From: Deltaproteobacteria bacterium
GTDB lineage: Bacteria; Myxococcota_A; UBA9160; UBA6930
DNA length: 37,880 bases
Direction of reading: 5' to 3'
Assembly (NCBI GenBank): GCA_029261775.1
Contig: JAJDAR010000291.1
Coordinates: 1-37,880, forward strand
Each line of letters begins with the position of its first letter. Within the stretch, counting starts at the first letter, position 1. The position numbers and the translations under genes were made by a program. The notes under the pieces were generated by a model, which was not told where the DNA came from, searched no databases, and saw only the letters and a list, made by a program, of their open reading frames with translations. This document shows, piece after piece, positions 16,003 through 25,159 of the stretch.

Positions 16003-19000
16003 TCACCCTTCGACCGGTCCGCGCACGACCTTCGCCAGGTAGGTCACCGCGGGGCGCGTGTTGAGCACGTGGAGCGCGTGGTAGCCACGCTTGGGATCGT
16101 CGGCCTTCTTCGAGACCGCGCTGTCGTCGTCGCGCAGGTTGCCGAACTCGATGGCGCCCGACGGGCAGGTCTGCTGACACGCCGTCTGGACCGAGCCGTC
16201 GGGGATCGTGGCCTCCCCGGCGCTCTTGGCCTCCTGCCGGCCGTGCTGGATGCGCTGGACGCACATCGTGCACTTCTCCATCACACCCTGCCCGCGAACC
16301 GTCACGTCCGGGTTGAGCCCGAGCCGCATCGGCTCCGGCCACTTGGTGAGCTGGTTGTCGAAGTAGTTGAAGCGCCGGACCTTGTAGGGGCAGTTGTTGG
16401 CGCAGTACCGCGTGCCGATGCAGCGGTTGTAGATCATCCCGTTCAGGCCGTCTTCGTTGTGGTAGGTCGCGATGACGGGGCAGACCGGCTCGCAGGGCGC
16501 CGCGCCGCAGTGCTGGCAGAACATCGGCGAGTTGCGGACGTCCGTGTCGCCGAGTTGCTCGTGGTTCGGACCCATGAAGGCGCGACCGGGGATCAGCTCC
16601 TTGCGGTCACCGTCGCCGACGAAGCGGTCGATCCGGATCCAGGCCATCTGACGGACCCGGCGCGTCTCGTCCTCGCCGACCACCGGAATGTTGTTCTCGA
16701 CGTAGCACGCGGCGATGCAGGCGCTGCAGCCGGTGCACTTGTCGAGGTCGACGGTCATGCCCCAGCGGTAGTCGGAGGCCTTGATCGACTTCTGGTCGAA
16801 GAAGGTGTCTTCGAGCTCCTGGTCGGCCGCGTCGTCTGCCGGGTCGTAGGGCTCGCGGATCTCGTGGGGCTGGTCATGGCCGCCGCCGTGCCCGCCGTCA
16901 TGGTCACCCGCGGGCTCGCCATGCCCGGATGCGGCCTCGCCGTGACCGCCAGCGTGGGCGTCGCCCATCTCGGCGAGCGCTGCGAGGGTCACGACTTCGC
17001 CGAGCTGGCGCTGTCGCTTGTTGTCCTCGGTCTGCATCGCGGGCAACCGGCGATGGCGCCCGGTCTTCGTGAGCGTGGCCCGCTCGGTGAGCCAGGCGCG
17101 CCCGCCACCCTCGTCCACCTGGGCAGGCAGCAGGTCGCTGACGTTCACGCCGCGGGCCATGCCGGGCAGGCCCTGGCCTTCCTTCGACGCGAAGTAGCCG
17201 ACCGTGTGCCCCTGCCCCATCGGCACGGCCACGACGTCGTCGCGAATGCCGCCCCGGGGATAGACCGCGACCTCGAGGGTTCCGGCGGAGGTCTGGATCG
17301 CGATCACGTCACCGCTCTCGACGTCGAGCTTCTCGGCGGTGGCCAGGCTGATCTCGGCCCAGCTGTCCCAGGCCACGGACGTGACGGGATCGGGGATCTC
17401 CTGCAGCACGGGCAGCGCCGCCCCGCGCCCGTCGCCGAGCAGCGAGTGCGGGAAGGCCAGCAGCACGTAGTCGCCCTCTCCGGTCAGGAGGGGCTCGGCC
17501 AGCTCCGCACCGGCTCCGGCAGCCCCGGTCGCTGCAGAGGGAGTCGCCTCGAACACGCCCCCGTTCTTGAGGGCGGTTCGCAGGCCCACGCCGGCCCAGG
17601 CGTCCTCGAGCAGGCTGCGGAAGCTGCCCGTCGGCAGCTTGGCCGCGACGGCCTCGCCCATCGCGCGACCGACGTCGAGCAGGGTGTCTCCGAGGGCCCG
17701 GGTGTCGTAGAGGGGACGGATCGTCGGCTGCACGAGACCGCGGATGCCGGGACGCGGCCGGGCATCGCCCCAGGTCTCCAGCGGTGCATGATCCGGAAGC
17801 ACGAGGTGGGCCTTGGCGGCGGTCTCGTCGGCCGCGGTCGCGAAGCTCACGACCGTGCCGACCTTGGCGAGCGCGGCCTCGAAGCCCGCCGAAGCCGGCA
17901 GGTTGTACACCGGGTTCGCGTCGTGGATCAGCAGGACGTCGACCTCGCCGGCCTCCATGGCCTTGACCAGGGCGAGCCCGTCGCGATAGCTCGAGCGGTT
18001 CTTGGCGGTGCCCTCGGCGGGGGGCACGGTCATCCCGCGGCCGACCGCACCGATCGCCTGGTTCAGATTCAGGACCGCGGCCGACGTAGCCACACCGCGC
18101 CGGCTGGAGAGCGCCGCACCGGGCGGCAGCGCCACGGGGCTCTTCGCCCCCGCGAGGGCGCGACCGAGACGCGTGAGGGTCGCTGCAGGGATCCCGCTCG
18201 CCTTGGCGGCGCCTGCGACGTCGGAGCCGCCGGAGGCCACGGAAGCCAACGCCGCAGCGACCAGGCCCTCGGAACCGGGCTTCGCGGGCAGCCACTCGTC
18301 CGCGGCGGAGGCGGTGACCGACAGCCGCGGTCCCACGTAGACCAGGCGCGCGCCGCCATCGCTGTGGTCGGCGACGTCGCGGGCCTGCGCCCACTGCCGC
18401 TGATGCTCGACCGGAGAGAGCCCGGTATCGAGCACCTCGGAACCGAAGTCGACGATCAGATCGGCGCCGGAGAGATCGAAGACCGGCTCGCTGGCCACAC
18501 CGAACACGCGGCGGGTCGCCTCGCGCAGGGTCTCGTCGACCAGCGGCTCGTAGATGGTGCGCTTGGCTCCGGTCGCGGAGGCGAAGCGGTCGATCAGCCC
18601 GGAAAGCGTATCGCCGGTGTGGCCGCCGAGGACGTGGGCGCGCCCCGGTGCGCGGGCGATCGCCTCGGCGAGAGCCGCGATGGCGTCGTCCCAGCTCGTG
18701 CTCTCGAGGTCGCCCGTCTCTCCCCGGCCCATCGGGCCGTGGAACCGATCCGGGTGGTAGGTGCGCGCCACCGAGGCCTGGGCCTTGGCGCACAGCGCCC
18801 CGCGGTTGATCGGGTGGTCCGGGTTGCCCTCGATCTTGATCGGCCGTCCCTCGCGCGTCGTCACGTGGGTGCCGCAGCCGACGGGGCACTCCTGGCAGGT
18901 CGAGGCGTAGTAGACGGGATTTCCGGGCGTGATCTCCTCGGGCTGCACCACGTAGGGGATCAGCTTTTCGACGTGGTCGTAGCAGCCGGACGCGGCAGCC

Positions 19001-19056
19001 GCGCCAGCGCTCACTCCAACGATCTTCAGAAAATCCCGGCGAGAAGTCTCAGGCAT
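16003..19056 (-). CDS. actB: Alternative Complex III subunit ActB (molybdopterin-oxidoreductase-like plus ferredoxin fusion)
   Basis: The 1017-residue protein begins with a Tat signal (SRRDFLK, residues 5-11) followed by ASGC25, a possible lipobox. Residues ~50-690 resemble the molybdopterin oxidoreductase superfamily, with Cys54, 57, 61 and 89 spaced as in its first Fe-S cluster; in known ActB this domain binds no molybdopterin. Residues ~750-1017 are the ferredoxin part, with CTGCSACIAAC, CQHCGAAPCEPVCP, CIGTRYCANNCP, CTMC and CQQTCP, enough Cys for the usual three 4Fe-4S and one 3Fe-4S clusters. Between the two lies an unusual linker (~697-732) with seven His among Gly, Glu and Asp. ActB relays electrons from ActC to the hemes of ActA and ActE in the periplasm. 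It starts 16 nt after actA. Confidence 0.95.
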   Translation of the reverse strand: MPETSRRDFLKIVGVSAGAAAASGCYDHVEKLIPYVVQPEEITPGNPVYYASTCQECPVGCGTHVTTREGRPIKIEGNPDHPINRGALCAKAQASVARTYHPDRFHGPMGRGETGDLESTSWDDAIAALAEAIARAPGRAHVLGGHTGDTLSGLIDRFASATGAKRTIYEPLVDETLREATRRVFGVASEPVFDLSGADLIVDFGSEVLDTGLSPVEHQRQWAQARDVADHSDGGARLVYVGPRLSVTASAADEWLPAKPGSEGLVAAALASVASGGSDVAGAAKASGIPAATLTRLGRALAGAKSPVALPPGAALSSRRGVATSAAVLNLNQAIGAVGRGMTVPPAEGTAKNRSSYRDGLALVKAMEAGEVDVLLIHDANPVYNLPASAGFEAALAKVGTVVSFATAADETAAKAHLVLPDHAPLETWGDARPRPGIRGLVQPTIRPLYDTRALGDTLLDVGRAMGEAVAAKLPTGSFRSLLEDAWAGVGLRTALKNGGVFEATPSAATGAAGAGAELAEPLLTGEGDYVLLAFPHSLLGDGRGAALPVLQEIPDPVTSVAWDSWAEISLATAEKLDVESGDVIAIQTSAGTLEVAVYPRGGIRDDVVAVPMGQGHTVGYFASKEGQGLPGMARGVNVSDLLPAQVDEGGGRAWLTERATLTKTGRHRRLPAMQTEDNKRQRQLGEVVTLAALAEMGDAHAGGHGEAASGHGEPAGDHDGGHGGGHDQPHEIREPYDPADDAADQELEDTFFDQKSIKASDYRWGMTVDLDKCTGCSACIAACYVENNIPVVGEDETRRVRQMAWIRIDRFVGDGDRKELIPGRAFMGPNHEQLGDTDVRNSPMFCQHCGAAPCEPVCPVIATYHNEDGLNGMIYNRCIGTRYCANNCPYKVRRFNYFDNQLTKWPEPMRLGLNPDVTVRGQGVMEKCTMCVQRIQHGRQEAKSAGEATIPDGSVQTACQQTCPSGAIEFGNLRDDDSAVSKKADDPKRGYHALHVLNTRPAVTYLAKVVRGPVEG

Positions 19057-19072
19057 CCGAGGGTCCTAGGTC

Positions 19073-19798
19073 CTAGTAATGGCAGGTCAGGCAATCCTGC
19101 GAGGCGCCATTGTCGCGGTGGCACATGATGCACCATCCCATTTCGAGCTTCTGGGTGGGCAGACCGTACTGCCACCACTTCGTGTCGGGGGTCATGTACA
19201 GCTTGTCCATGGCCTCGACGGGTCCGTGACAGGTCTGGCAGTCGAAGCCCGCGCGAACGTGCGCCTGGTGCTGGAACTTCACGTGCTCCGGCAGGCGATG
19301 GACCTGCACCCACGGAATCGACTTCTGCTCGGCCCAGTACTGCTTCAGGATCTGGATGCCCTCGAGGGAGTCGTACTCCTTCGGGAAGTTCTCGTGGCAG
19401 CCCATGCAGAGCTCGACCGAGGGAACGCCGGCGGCCCGCGAGCGATCGGTGCCCGAGTGGCAGTACTGGCAGTCCATCTCCCACAGGCCGGCATGGTGCT
19501 TGTGGCTGAAGGGAATCGGCTGGAGCGGGCCCTCGGCTTCGGGGTCCCAGGCCGCGTCGTGGGAGCGGCACGCCTCGAGGGTCGGGAACTCCTTGTCGAA
19601 CTCCTCGGGGATCTCGATGGCCAGGTGGGGATCCGCGGCCGCGAGCGCCTTCAGTTCCTGGGCCTCGCAGATGCTGCCGGCGCGTCGTGCGCTGCTGGCG
19701 CTGGCGTGCGGCCCCGTCGCGATCACCGTCCAGGTGAGAGCGAGGGCTGCAGCGGCGAGAATGACGACGGAACGACGGGGCGAGCGATGCGTTCCCAT
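19073..19798 (-). CDS. actA: Alternative Complex III subunit ActA (pentaheme cytochrome c)
   Basis: From ATG 19798 the protein is 241 residues with one N-terminal hydrophobic segment (SVVILAAAALALTWTVIATG). It carries five heme c motifs: CQYCH (110-114), CMGCH (131-135), CQTCH (187-191), CIMCH (223-227) and CLTCH (236-240). Extra His residues (FSHKHH, FQHQAH) can serve as axial ligands. Five hemes are standard for ActA, which is anchored by its N-terminal helix and stores or relays electrons in the periplasm. The frame is open to an ATG at 19960, but that adds 54 Arg/Pro-rich residues before a good signal anchor and is rejected. It is the first gene of the act operon. Confidence 0.95.
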   Translation of the reverse strand: MGTHRSPRRSVVILAAAALALTWTVIATGPHASASSARRAGSICEAQELKALAAADPHLAIEIPEEFDKEFPTLEACRSHDAAWDPEAEGPLQPIPFSHKHHAGLWEMDCQYCHSGTDRSRAAGVPSVELCMGCHENFPKEYDSLEGIQILKQYWAEQKSIPWVQVHRLPEHVKFQHQAHVRAGFDCQTCHGPVEAMDKLYMTPDTKWWQYGLPTQKLEMGWCIMCHRDNGASQDCLTCHY

Positions 19799-20220
19799 GA
19801 CGTTTTCGAGGCGCCCCCTGTGTGGGTCCGAGCTTTGGATCCGAGCTGCCGTTGGCACCCGCTCCGTGCACACGCCCGGTGTGGAGCCGAGCGAGTACGC
19901 GCCGCGCACAACTCGGACAAACCAGACGCACCCCGCACGGGTGAGCAGGCGCACGTTCATTAGGACTTCAGCTTCGGGGCGTCAACCCTGGAAAACTCCC
20001 GGTGGAACGTCAAAACCCTGTTCTGGCGCACACCTAGGAGGTCGTCGGAGCGGTGCGACGGCGAGTGCGATCGGATACCATCCGCCGCCGTCAACCCCCA
20101 GGGGATTTCGTCGCGCCTGCGACTCCGTCGCGGCGACGACGCACCCTTCGACGCAGCCCCGGTCCCGTTCGCGGGCCGACGCGCAGGGGATGACCCCCAC
20201 ACCAGCGAGGAGAATCGACG
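19799..20220. other. Divergent control region between the act operon and the beta-oxidation operon
   Basis: The 422-bp gap must hold promoters in both directions. On the minus strand TTGACG (19980-19985) is followed after 15 nt by CCTAAT (19959-19964), a possible act promoter with a ~150-nt leader. Toward the thiolase TACCAT (20076-20081) could be a -10 box. Two inverted repeats lie close together: GTCGCG-CC-TGCGAC (20110-20123) and the perfect 13-bp CGTCGCGGCGACG (20126-20138). These share a GTCGC/GCGAC half-site and could be operators for a repressor such as a TetR/FadR type, but in such GC-rich DNA chance is possible. Confidence 0.35.
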
Positions 20221-21456
20221 ATGGGCGACGCCTGGATCATCGACGCCGTGCGCACACCGCGAGGCAAGGGCAAGAAGGACACGGGATCCCTGTCGGGCGT
20301 GCACCCGCAGCAGCTGCTCGCGCAGACGTTGAACGCGCTGCGCGATCGCAACGGCTTCGACCCCGCGGACGTCGAGGACGTCGTCGCAGGCTGTGTGTCG
20401 GCCGTCGGCGAGCAGGCCGCCTGCATCGCGCGCAATGGGGTTCTGGCCGCGGGTTGGGATCCCCGCACTGCCAGCGGTGTGACGCTCAACCGCTTTTGCG
20501 GATCCGGCCAGCAGGCCGTGAACTTCGCCGCGATGGGCGTGATGAGCGGCCAGCAGGACCTCGTGATCGGCGGAGGGGTCGAATCGATGTCCCGGGTCCC
20601 GATGGGCGCGGCCGGGGGCGGCCTCGACGGCAAGGACCCGCAGCTCGCGGCCCTGCATCCCTTGGTCCCGCAGGGCATCTCGGCCGATCTGATCGCCACG
20701 ATCGAGGGCTTCGGGCGCGAAGACGTCGATGCCTTCGCGGCCGAGAGCCAGCGGCGCTGCGAGATCGCCCAAAAGGAGGGCCGCTTCGACAAGAGCCTGA
20801 TCCCCGTCAAGGACGCGGCCGGCCAGATCGTGCTGGATCGCGACGAGCACCCCCGCCCGGGCGGCAGCGTCGAGAGCCTCGGCAAGCTGCCCCCTTCCTT
20901 CGAGGGCCTCGGCGGCTACGTGCAGGAGGGCGACACGCGTTCGATGGACGAGAAGGCGAAGTCCGTCTACCCGCAGGTCGCCGGGATCAAGCACATCCAT
21001 ACGGCAGCCAACTCCTCCGGCATCGTCGACGGTGCCGCGGCCGTGCTGCTCGCGTCGCCGGAGTACGCGAAGGCCCACGGGCTCAAGCCGCGGGCCCGCA
21101 TCATCGCCACCGCCACGGCGGCCGACGAGCCCGTCATCATGCTCACGGCGCCGACGCCCGCCACCCAGAAGTGCCTGCGCAAGGCGGGAATGGAGATCGG
21201 CGACATCGAGCTGTTCGAGATCAACGAGGCCTTCGCGGCGATCCCGATGAAGGTGATGAAGGACCTCGACCTCGATCACGACCGGATCAACGTGAACGGC
21301 GGGGCGATCGCCCTGGGCCATCCGCTCGGGGCCACCGGCGCCATGCTGATCGGAACCGTGATCGACGAGCTCGAACGCCGGGACAAGACCGTCGGCCTGG
21401 TCACGATGTGCATCGGTGGCGGCATGGGCATCGCGTCCATCGTCGAGCGGATCTAG
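20221..21456 (+). CDS. Thiolase (acetyl-CoA C-acyltransferase)
   Basis: The 411-residue protein catalyses thiolytic cleavage of 3-ketoacyl-CoA (or the reverse condensation). The nucleophile Cys93 lies in [13 protein letters not shown], His367 in [15 protein letters not shown] and the second Cys397 in TMCIGGGMG; the NEAFA motif is present. All catalytic residues of the degradative and biosynthetic thiolases are therefore intact. GAGGAGA 7 nt before ATG is a strong ribosome binding site. It heads an operon with two acyl-CoA dehydrogenases (38 and 1,135 nt downstream), which favours a degradative role. No hydratase/dehydrogenase partner (fadB type) is in the window, so chain length is unknown. 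Confidence 0.93.
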   Translation: MGDAWIIDAVRTPRGKGKKDTGSLSGVHPQQLLAQTLNALRDRNGFDPADVEDVVAGCVSAVGEQAACIARNGVLAAGWDPRTASGVTLNRFCGSGQQAVNFAAMGVMSGQQDLVIGGGVESMSRVPMGAAGGGLDGKDPQLAALHPLVPQGISADLIATIEGFGREDVDAFAAESQRRCEIAQKEGRFDKSLIPVKDAAGQIVLDRDEHPRPGGSVESLGKLPPSFEGLGGYVQEGDTRSMDEKAKSVYPQVAGIKHIHTAANSSGIVDGAAAVLLASPEYAKAHGLKPRARIIATATAADEPVIMLTAPTPATQKCLRKAGMEIGDIELFEINEAFAAIPMKVMKDLDLDHDRINVNGGAIALGHPLGATGAMLIGTVIDELERRDKTVGLVTMCIGGGMGIASIVERI

Positions 21457-21493
21457 ACCCCATGCAGCGGCGGTGGTGTCGCGAGGCCGCATC

Positions 21494-22582
<1,089 letters not shown>

Positions 22583-22590
22583 GAGACCCC

Positions 22591-23823
22591 ATGCCGATCT
22601 CCTTCGAGATGAGCGAGACCACCGCGCTGGCGCGCGAGCACTTCCACGCCATGGCGGCGGAGCACCTGCGACCGATCTCGCGCAAGTACGACGTCCAGGA
22701 GCACGATCTTCCGACGGAGTGGGTCGAGTGGTACTGGAACCACGGCCGCAAGGGCGGGCCCGAGAAGGCCGGCCCGAGCGACGGCTTCATCCAGGTCTGT
22801 GTGCAGACCGAGGAGCTCTGCTGGGGCGATGCCGGGCTCTACCTGCGCACCCCCTTCGCGGGGCTGGGTGGCTCGGCGGTGGCGGCGGCCGGCACCCCGG
22901 AGCAGAAGAAGGCCTTCCTCTCGGTCTTCCAGGGCGACGGGCCGCCCGCCTGGGGCGCGATGGCGATCACCGAGGCGAACGCCGGATCCGACAGCGCTGC
23001 GATCGAGACGACGGCCACCCGGGACGGCGACGACTGGATCCTGAACGGCACGAAGATCTTCTGCACCGGCGGTGAGGGAGCCTCGCAGGCCCCCGGCGGC
23101 TTCGTGGTGGTCTGGGCCACCGTCGACAAGAGCGCGGGGCGCGGCGGCATCAAGGCCTTCGTCGTGCCGGCCGGCACGCCTGGCATGACCCTCGTCGGTC
23201 TCGAGAACAAGCTCGGCATCCGCGCCTCGGACACCGCCACCCTGATGTTCGAGAGCTGCCGCGTGCCGATGCAGAACCTGCTCGGCAGCGCCGAGGTCCG
23301 CAAGAAGAAGGCGGGCGCCTCCACCGGCGACAAGGGGGACAAGGGCTTCAAGGGCGCCATGGCGACCTTCGACGCCAGTCGGCCGATCGTCGCGGCGATG
23401 GCGGTGGGCGTGGGTCGGGCCGCGCTCGACTACGTGCTCGAGGAGCTCGCACGCCAGGAAATCGAGGTGCGCTACGACGCGCCGCCGGCCGAGCAGACCG
23501 CGCTCGAGCGCGACGTCATCGAGATGCAGGCGGAGCTCCAGGCGGCCCGGCTGCTGACCTGGCGCGCGGCGTCGATGATGAACCGCGGCCGACCCAACAG
23601 CCTCGAGGCGTCGATGGCGAAGGCCAAGGCGGGCCTCGCCGTCACCCGCATCACGCAGAAGGCAGTGGAGCTGCTCGGTCCGCTGGGCTACTCGAAGAAG
23701 CTGCTGGTCGAGAAGTGGATGCGGGACGCCAAGATCAACGACATCTACGAGGGCACGCAGCAGATCAACCAGCTGATCGTCGCTCGCCGAATCCTCGACT
23801 ACCCGTCGAGCATGCTTCGATAG
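22591..23823 (+). CDS. Acyl-CoA dehydrogenase
   Basis: The 410-residue protein has the complete family pattern. AMAITEANAGSDSAAIETTA is the FAD/substrate loop, WILNGTKIFCTGG the beta-domain strand, and INDIYEGTQQINQLIVARRIL ends the protein with catalytic Glu387. A Lys/Gly-rich loop of about 20 residues (KKKAGASTGDKGDKGFKG) lies before the FAD-binding helices and is longer than in most relatives. It oxidises an acyl-CoA at C2-C3 and passes electrons to ETF. AGGAGACCCC directly precedes ATG 22591, and only 8 bp separate it from the previous ACAD gene. Confidence 0.92.
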   Translation: MPISFEMSETTALAREHFHAMAAEHLRPISRKYDVQEHDLPTEWVEWYWNHGRKGGPEKAGPSDGFIQVCVQTEELCWGDAGLYLRTPFAGLGGSAVAAAGTPEQKKAFLSVFQGDGPPAWGAMAITEANAGSDSAAIETTATRDGDDWILNGTKIFCTGGEGASQAPGGFVVVWATVDKSAGRGGIKAFVVPAGTPGMTLVGLENKLGIRASDTATLMFESCRVPMQNLLGSAEVRKKKAGASTGDKGDKGFKGAMATFDASRPIVAAMAVGVGRAALDYVLEELARQEIEVRYDAPPAEQTALERDVIEMQAELQAARLLTWRAASMMNRGRPNSLEASMAKAKAGLAVTRITQKAVELLGPLGYSKKLLVEKWMRDAKINDIYEGTQQINQLIVARRILDYPSSMLR

Positions 23824-23834
23824 CAGGAGGCCCC

Positions 23835-24086
23835 ATGCCCAACGTGAGTGCGGATCTCGTCGAGATCCTCGTATGCCCGGAGACCAAGCAGCCGGTGGCC
23901 CTCGCCACCGCGGAGCAGCTCGAGAAGCTGAACGCGGCCATCCGCGAGGGATCGCTGCGCAACCGCGGCGGCGACGCGGTGAAGGCGGAGCTCACCGAGG
24001 GGCTGGTCCGCGAGGACGGCAAGATCCTGTATCCGGTGGACGACGGGATCCCGGTGATGCTCATCGAGGAGTCGGTCGAGCTCTAG
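23835..24086 (+). CDS. Trm112-like small protein
   Basis: The 83-residue protein reads like the Trm112/UPF0434 family: the N-terminal LVEILVCPETKQPV and C-terminal KILYPVDDGIPVMLIEESVEL are the conserved ends. Only the first Cys of the zinc-ribbon remains, which is common in bacterial members. An insert of about 30 residues lies between the two halves. Trm112 proteins bind and stabilise methyltransferases in eukaryotes and archaea; the bacterial role is unclear. It is the last gene of the thiolase/ACAD operon, 11 bp after the second ACAD. Its AGGAGGCCCC leader nearly copies the one before that gene. Confidence 0.85.
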   Translation: MPNVSADLVEILVCPETKQPVALATAEQLEKLNAAIREGSLRNRGGDAVKAELTEGLVREDGKILYPVDDGIPVMLIEESVEL

Positions 24087-24100
24087 GGACCCTGGGCGGG

Positions 24101-24120
24101 GCCACGGCTCGGCCCGTGGC
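24101..24120 (+). terminator. GC-rich hairpin 15 nt after the Trm112-like gene
   Basis: GCCACGG and CCGTGGC form a perfect 7-bp stem with a 6-nt loop (CTCGGC) just after the operon end. There is no T-run after it, so it may pause polymerase or protect the 3' end rather than terminate alone. Confidence 0.35.
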
Positions 24121-24149
24121 GAGATCCGGTGGGCTTGGGCGGGTTGCCT

Positions 24150-24263
24150 GGGTCCGGGCCGGCGACGCGGCCGTGCTCAGTGTCGCGCCGAACGGAGTTC
24201 GGGGACCTCGCGTCTGCTTCGGCGGCGCTCGATTGCGCGCGGCCGCGCCGCCGGCCCGGACCC
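24150..24263. repeat. 114-bp hairpin element, copy 1
   Basis: The whole element folds on itself. Arms 24150-24176 and 24237-24263 pair over 27 bp with one mismatch (24165/24248) and one G-T pair. CAGT/ATTG pairs follow, then GCGCCG (24185-24190) with CGGCGC (24223-24228), closing a 32-nt apical region. It aligns without gaps with copy 2 at 28482-28595. The blocks 24171-24192 and 24223-24242 are identical to copy 2, the outer arms differ but keep pairing, and the 30-nt middle is unrelated. It lies in the tail-to-tail gap between the Trm112-like and PAC2 genes. The functional strand is unknown. Confidence 0.85.
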
Positions 24264-24334
24264 CGTTGTCGCGCGGTGCCTACCTTCGTTCGGGGCCGGG
24301 AGACGGGGCCGCGCGGGCCCTCGAGCTGGAGGGG

Positions 24335-25114
24335 TTATTGGGCGAACTCCCTCTTCTTCAGCTCCCGGACGTACTCGGCCAGGGCCGGGTCGCTTGCGAC
24401 CTGCTCGTTGATGCGCTCCTCGAAGGCCGCGGCGGACTTGACGAGGGGTTCCTGGTCGACCGGGAGGTCGACGTGGCGGAGCAGGGCTTGCACGAGGGCG
24501 AGGGCGCCTCGTGGGTTGGGGGTGAGCGTGATGTAGTGCGGGAGCGCGGCCCACAGGCTGAGCACGGGGACGGACTGCTCGCGCAGCCGATCGGCGAGCA
24601 CGCCGACGATGCCGGTGGGACCTTCGTAGCCCGAGGGCTCGATGCCGACGGCGTCGATGGTTTCGGGAGGATGAGCGAAGCCGGTGACCCGGACCGGACG
24701 GGAGTACAGGACGTCGGCGAGGTAGGCGCCGAGCAGGACGACGCGCTCGACCCGCAGGTCGACGACCAGCTCGAGCACGTCGTCGCAGAAGCTGCGCCAG
24801 CGCAGGTGCGGCTCCTCGCCCCGCCCGACGATCAGGTCGCAACGACCTTCGAGGCTGCCGTACTCGAAGCGGTAGTCGGGCCACTCGATGCGACGTTGTC
24901 CGCCCTCGGTGAGCTCGACGCTGGGGCGGCGGACGGTGAAGTCGTAGTACTCCTCACCGTCGATGTGCGCCAAAGGTGCCGTGGGCAGGCTCCGGACCAG
25001 GAAGTCGGCCGCCGCACTGGCCGAGTCGCCGGCGTCGTTCCAGCCGTCGAAGGACAGGATCAATACGGGCCGTTGCAGCGTCGGCAGGGCGAGCAGGTGG
25101 AGCGCGTCCGCCAT
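24335..25114 (-). CDS. PAC2 family protein
   Basis: The 259-residue protein matches the PAC2 (proteasome assembly chaperone-like) family found in many bacteria without proteasomes. Its N-terminus RPVLILSFDGWNDAGDSASAAADFL, the YYDFTVRRPSVEL strand and the central VLLGAYLADVLYSRPVRVTGF are typical, as is the late HYITLTPNPRGALALVQALL. The function in bacteria is not established. ATG 25114 is used; an in-frame ATG at 25144 adds ten residues overlapping the approach to the regulator gene. It lies 45 bp after the response regulator on the same strand, so it is probably the third gene of the kinase-regulator operon. Confidence 0.87.
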   Translation of the reverse strand: MADALHLLALPTLQRPVLILSFDGWNDAGDSASAAADFLVRSLPTAPLAHIDGEEYYDFTVRRPSVELTEGGQRRIEWPDYRFEYGSLEGRCDLIVGRGEEPHLRWRSFCDDVLELVVDLRVERVVLLGAYLADVLYSRPVRVTGFAHPPETIDAVGIEPSGYEGPTGIVGVLADRLREQSVPVLSLWAALPHYITLTPNPRGALALVQALLRHVDLPVDQEPLVKSAAAFEERINEQVASDPALAEYVRELKKREFAQ

Positions 25115-25159
25115 GGGAGAAGGGTGGCAGACCCCTCTGCCCACCGCACCCCGGCGGGC

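Noticed and set aside
15904-19128. 1074-residue plus-strand ORF antisense to actB
   Set aside because: ActB has complete Fe-S motifs in the other strand. The antisense frame is a by-product of GC-rich third positions and shows no domain.
19799-19960. 54-residue N-terminal extension of ActA from ATG 19960
   Set aside because: It would place an Arg/Pro-rich stretch before the signal anchor, which starts properly at ATG 19798.
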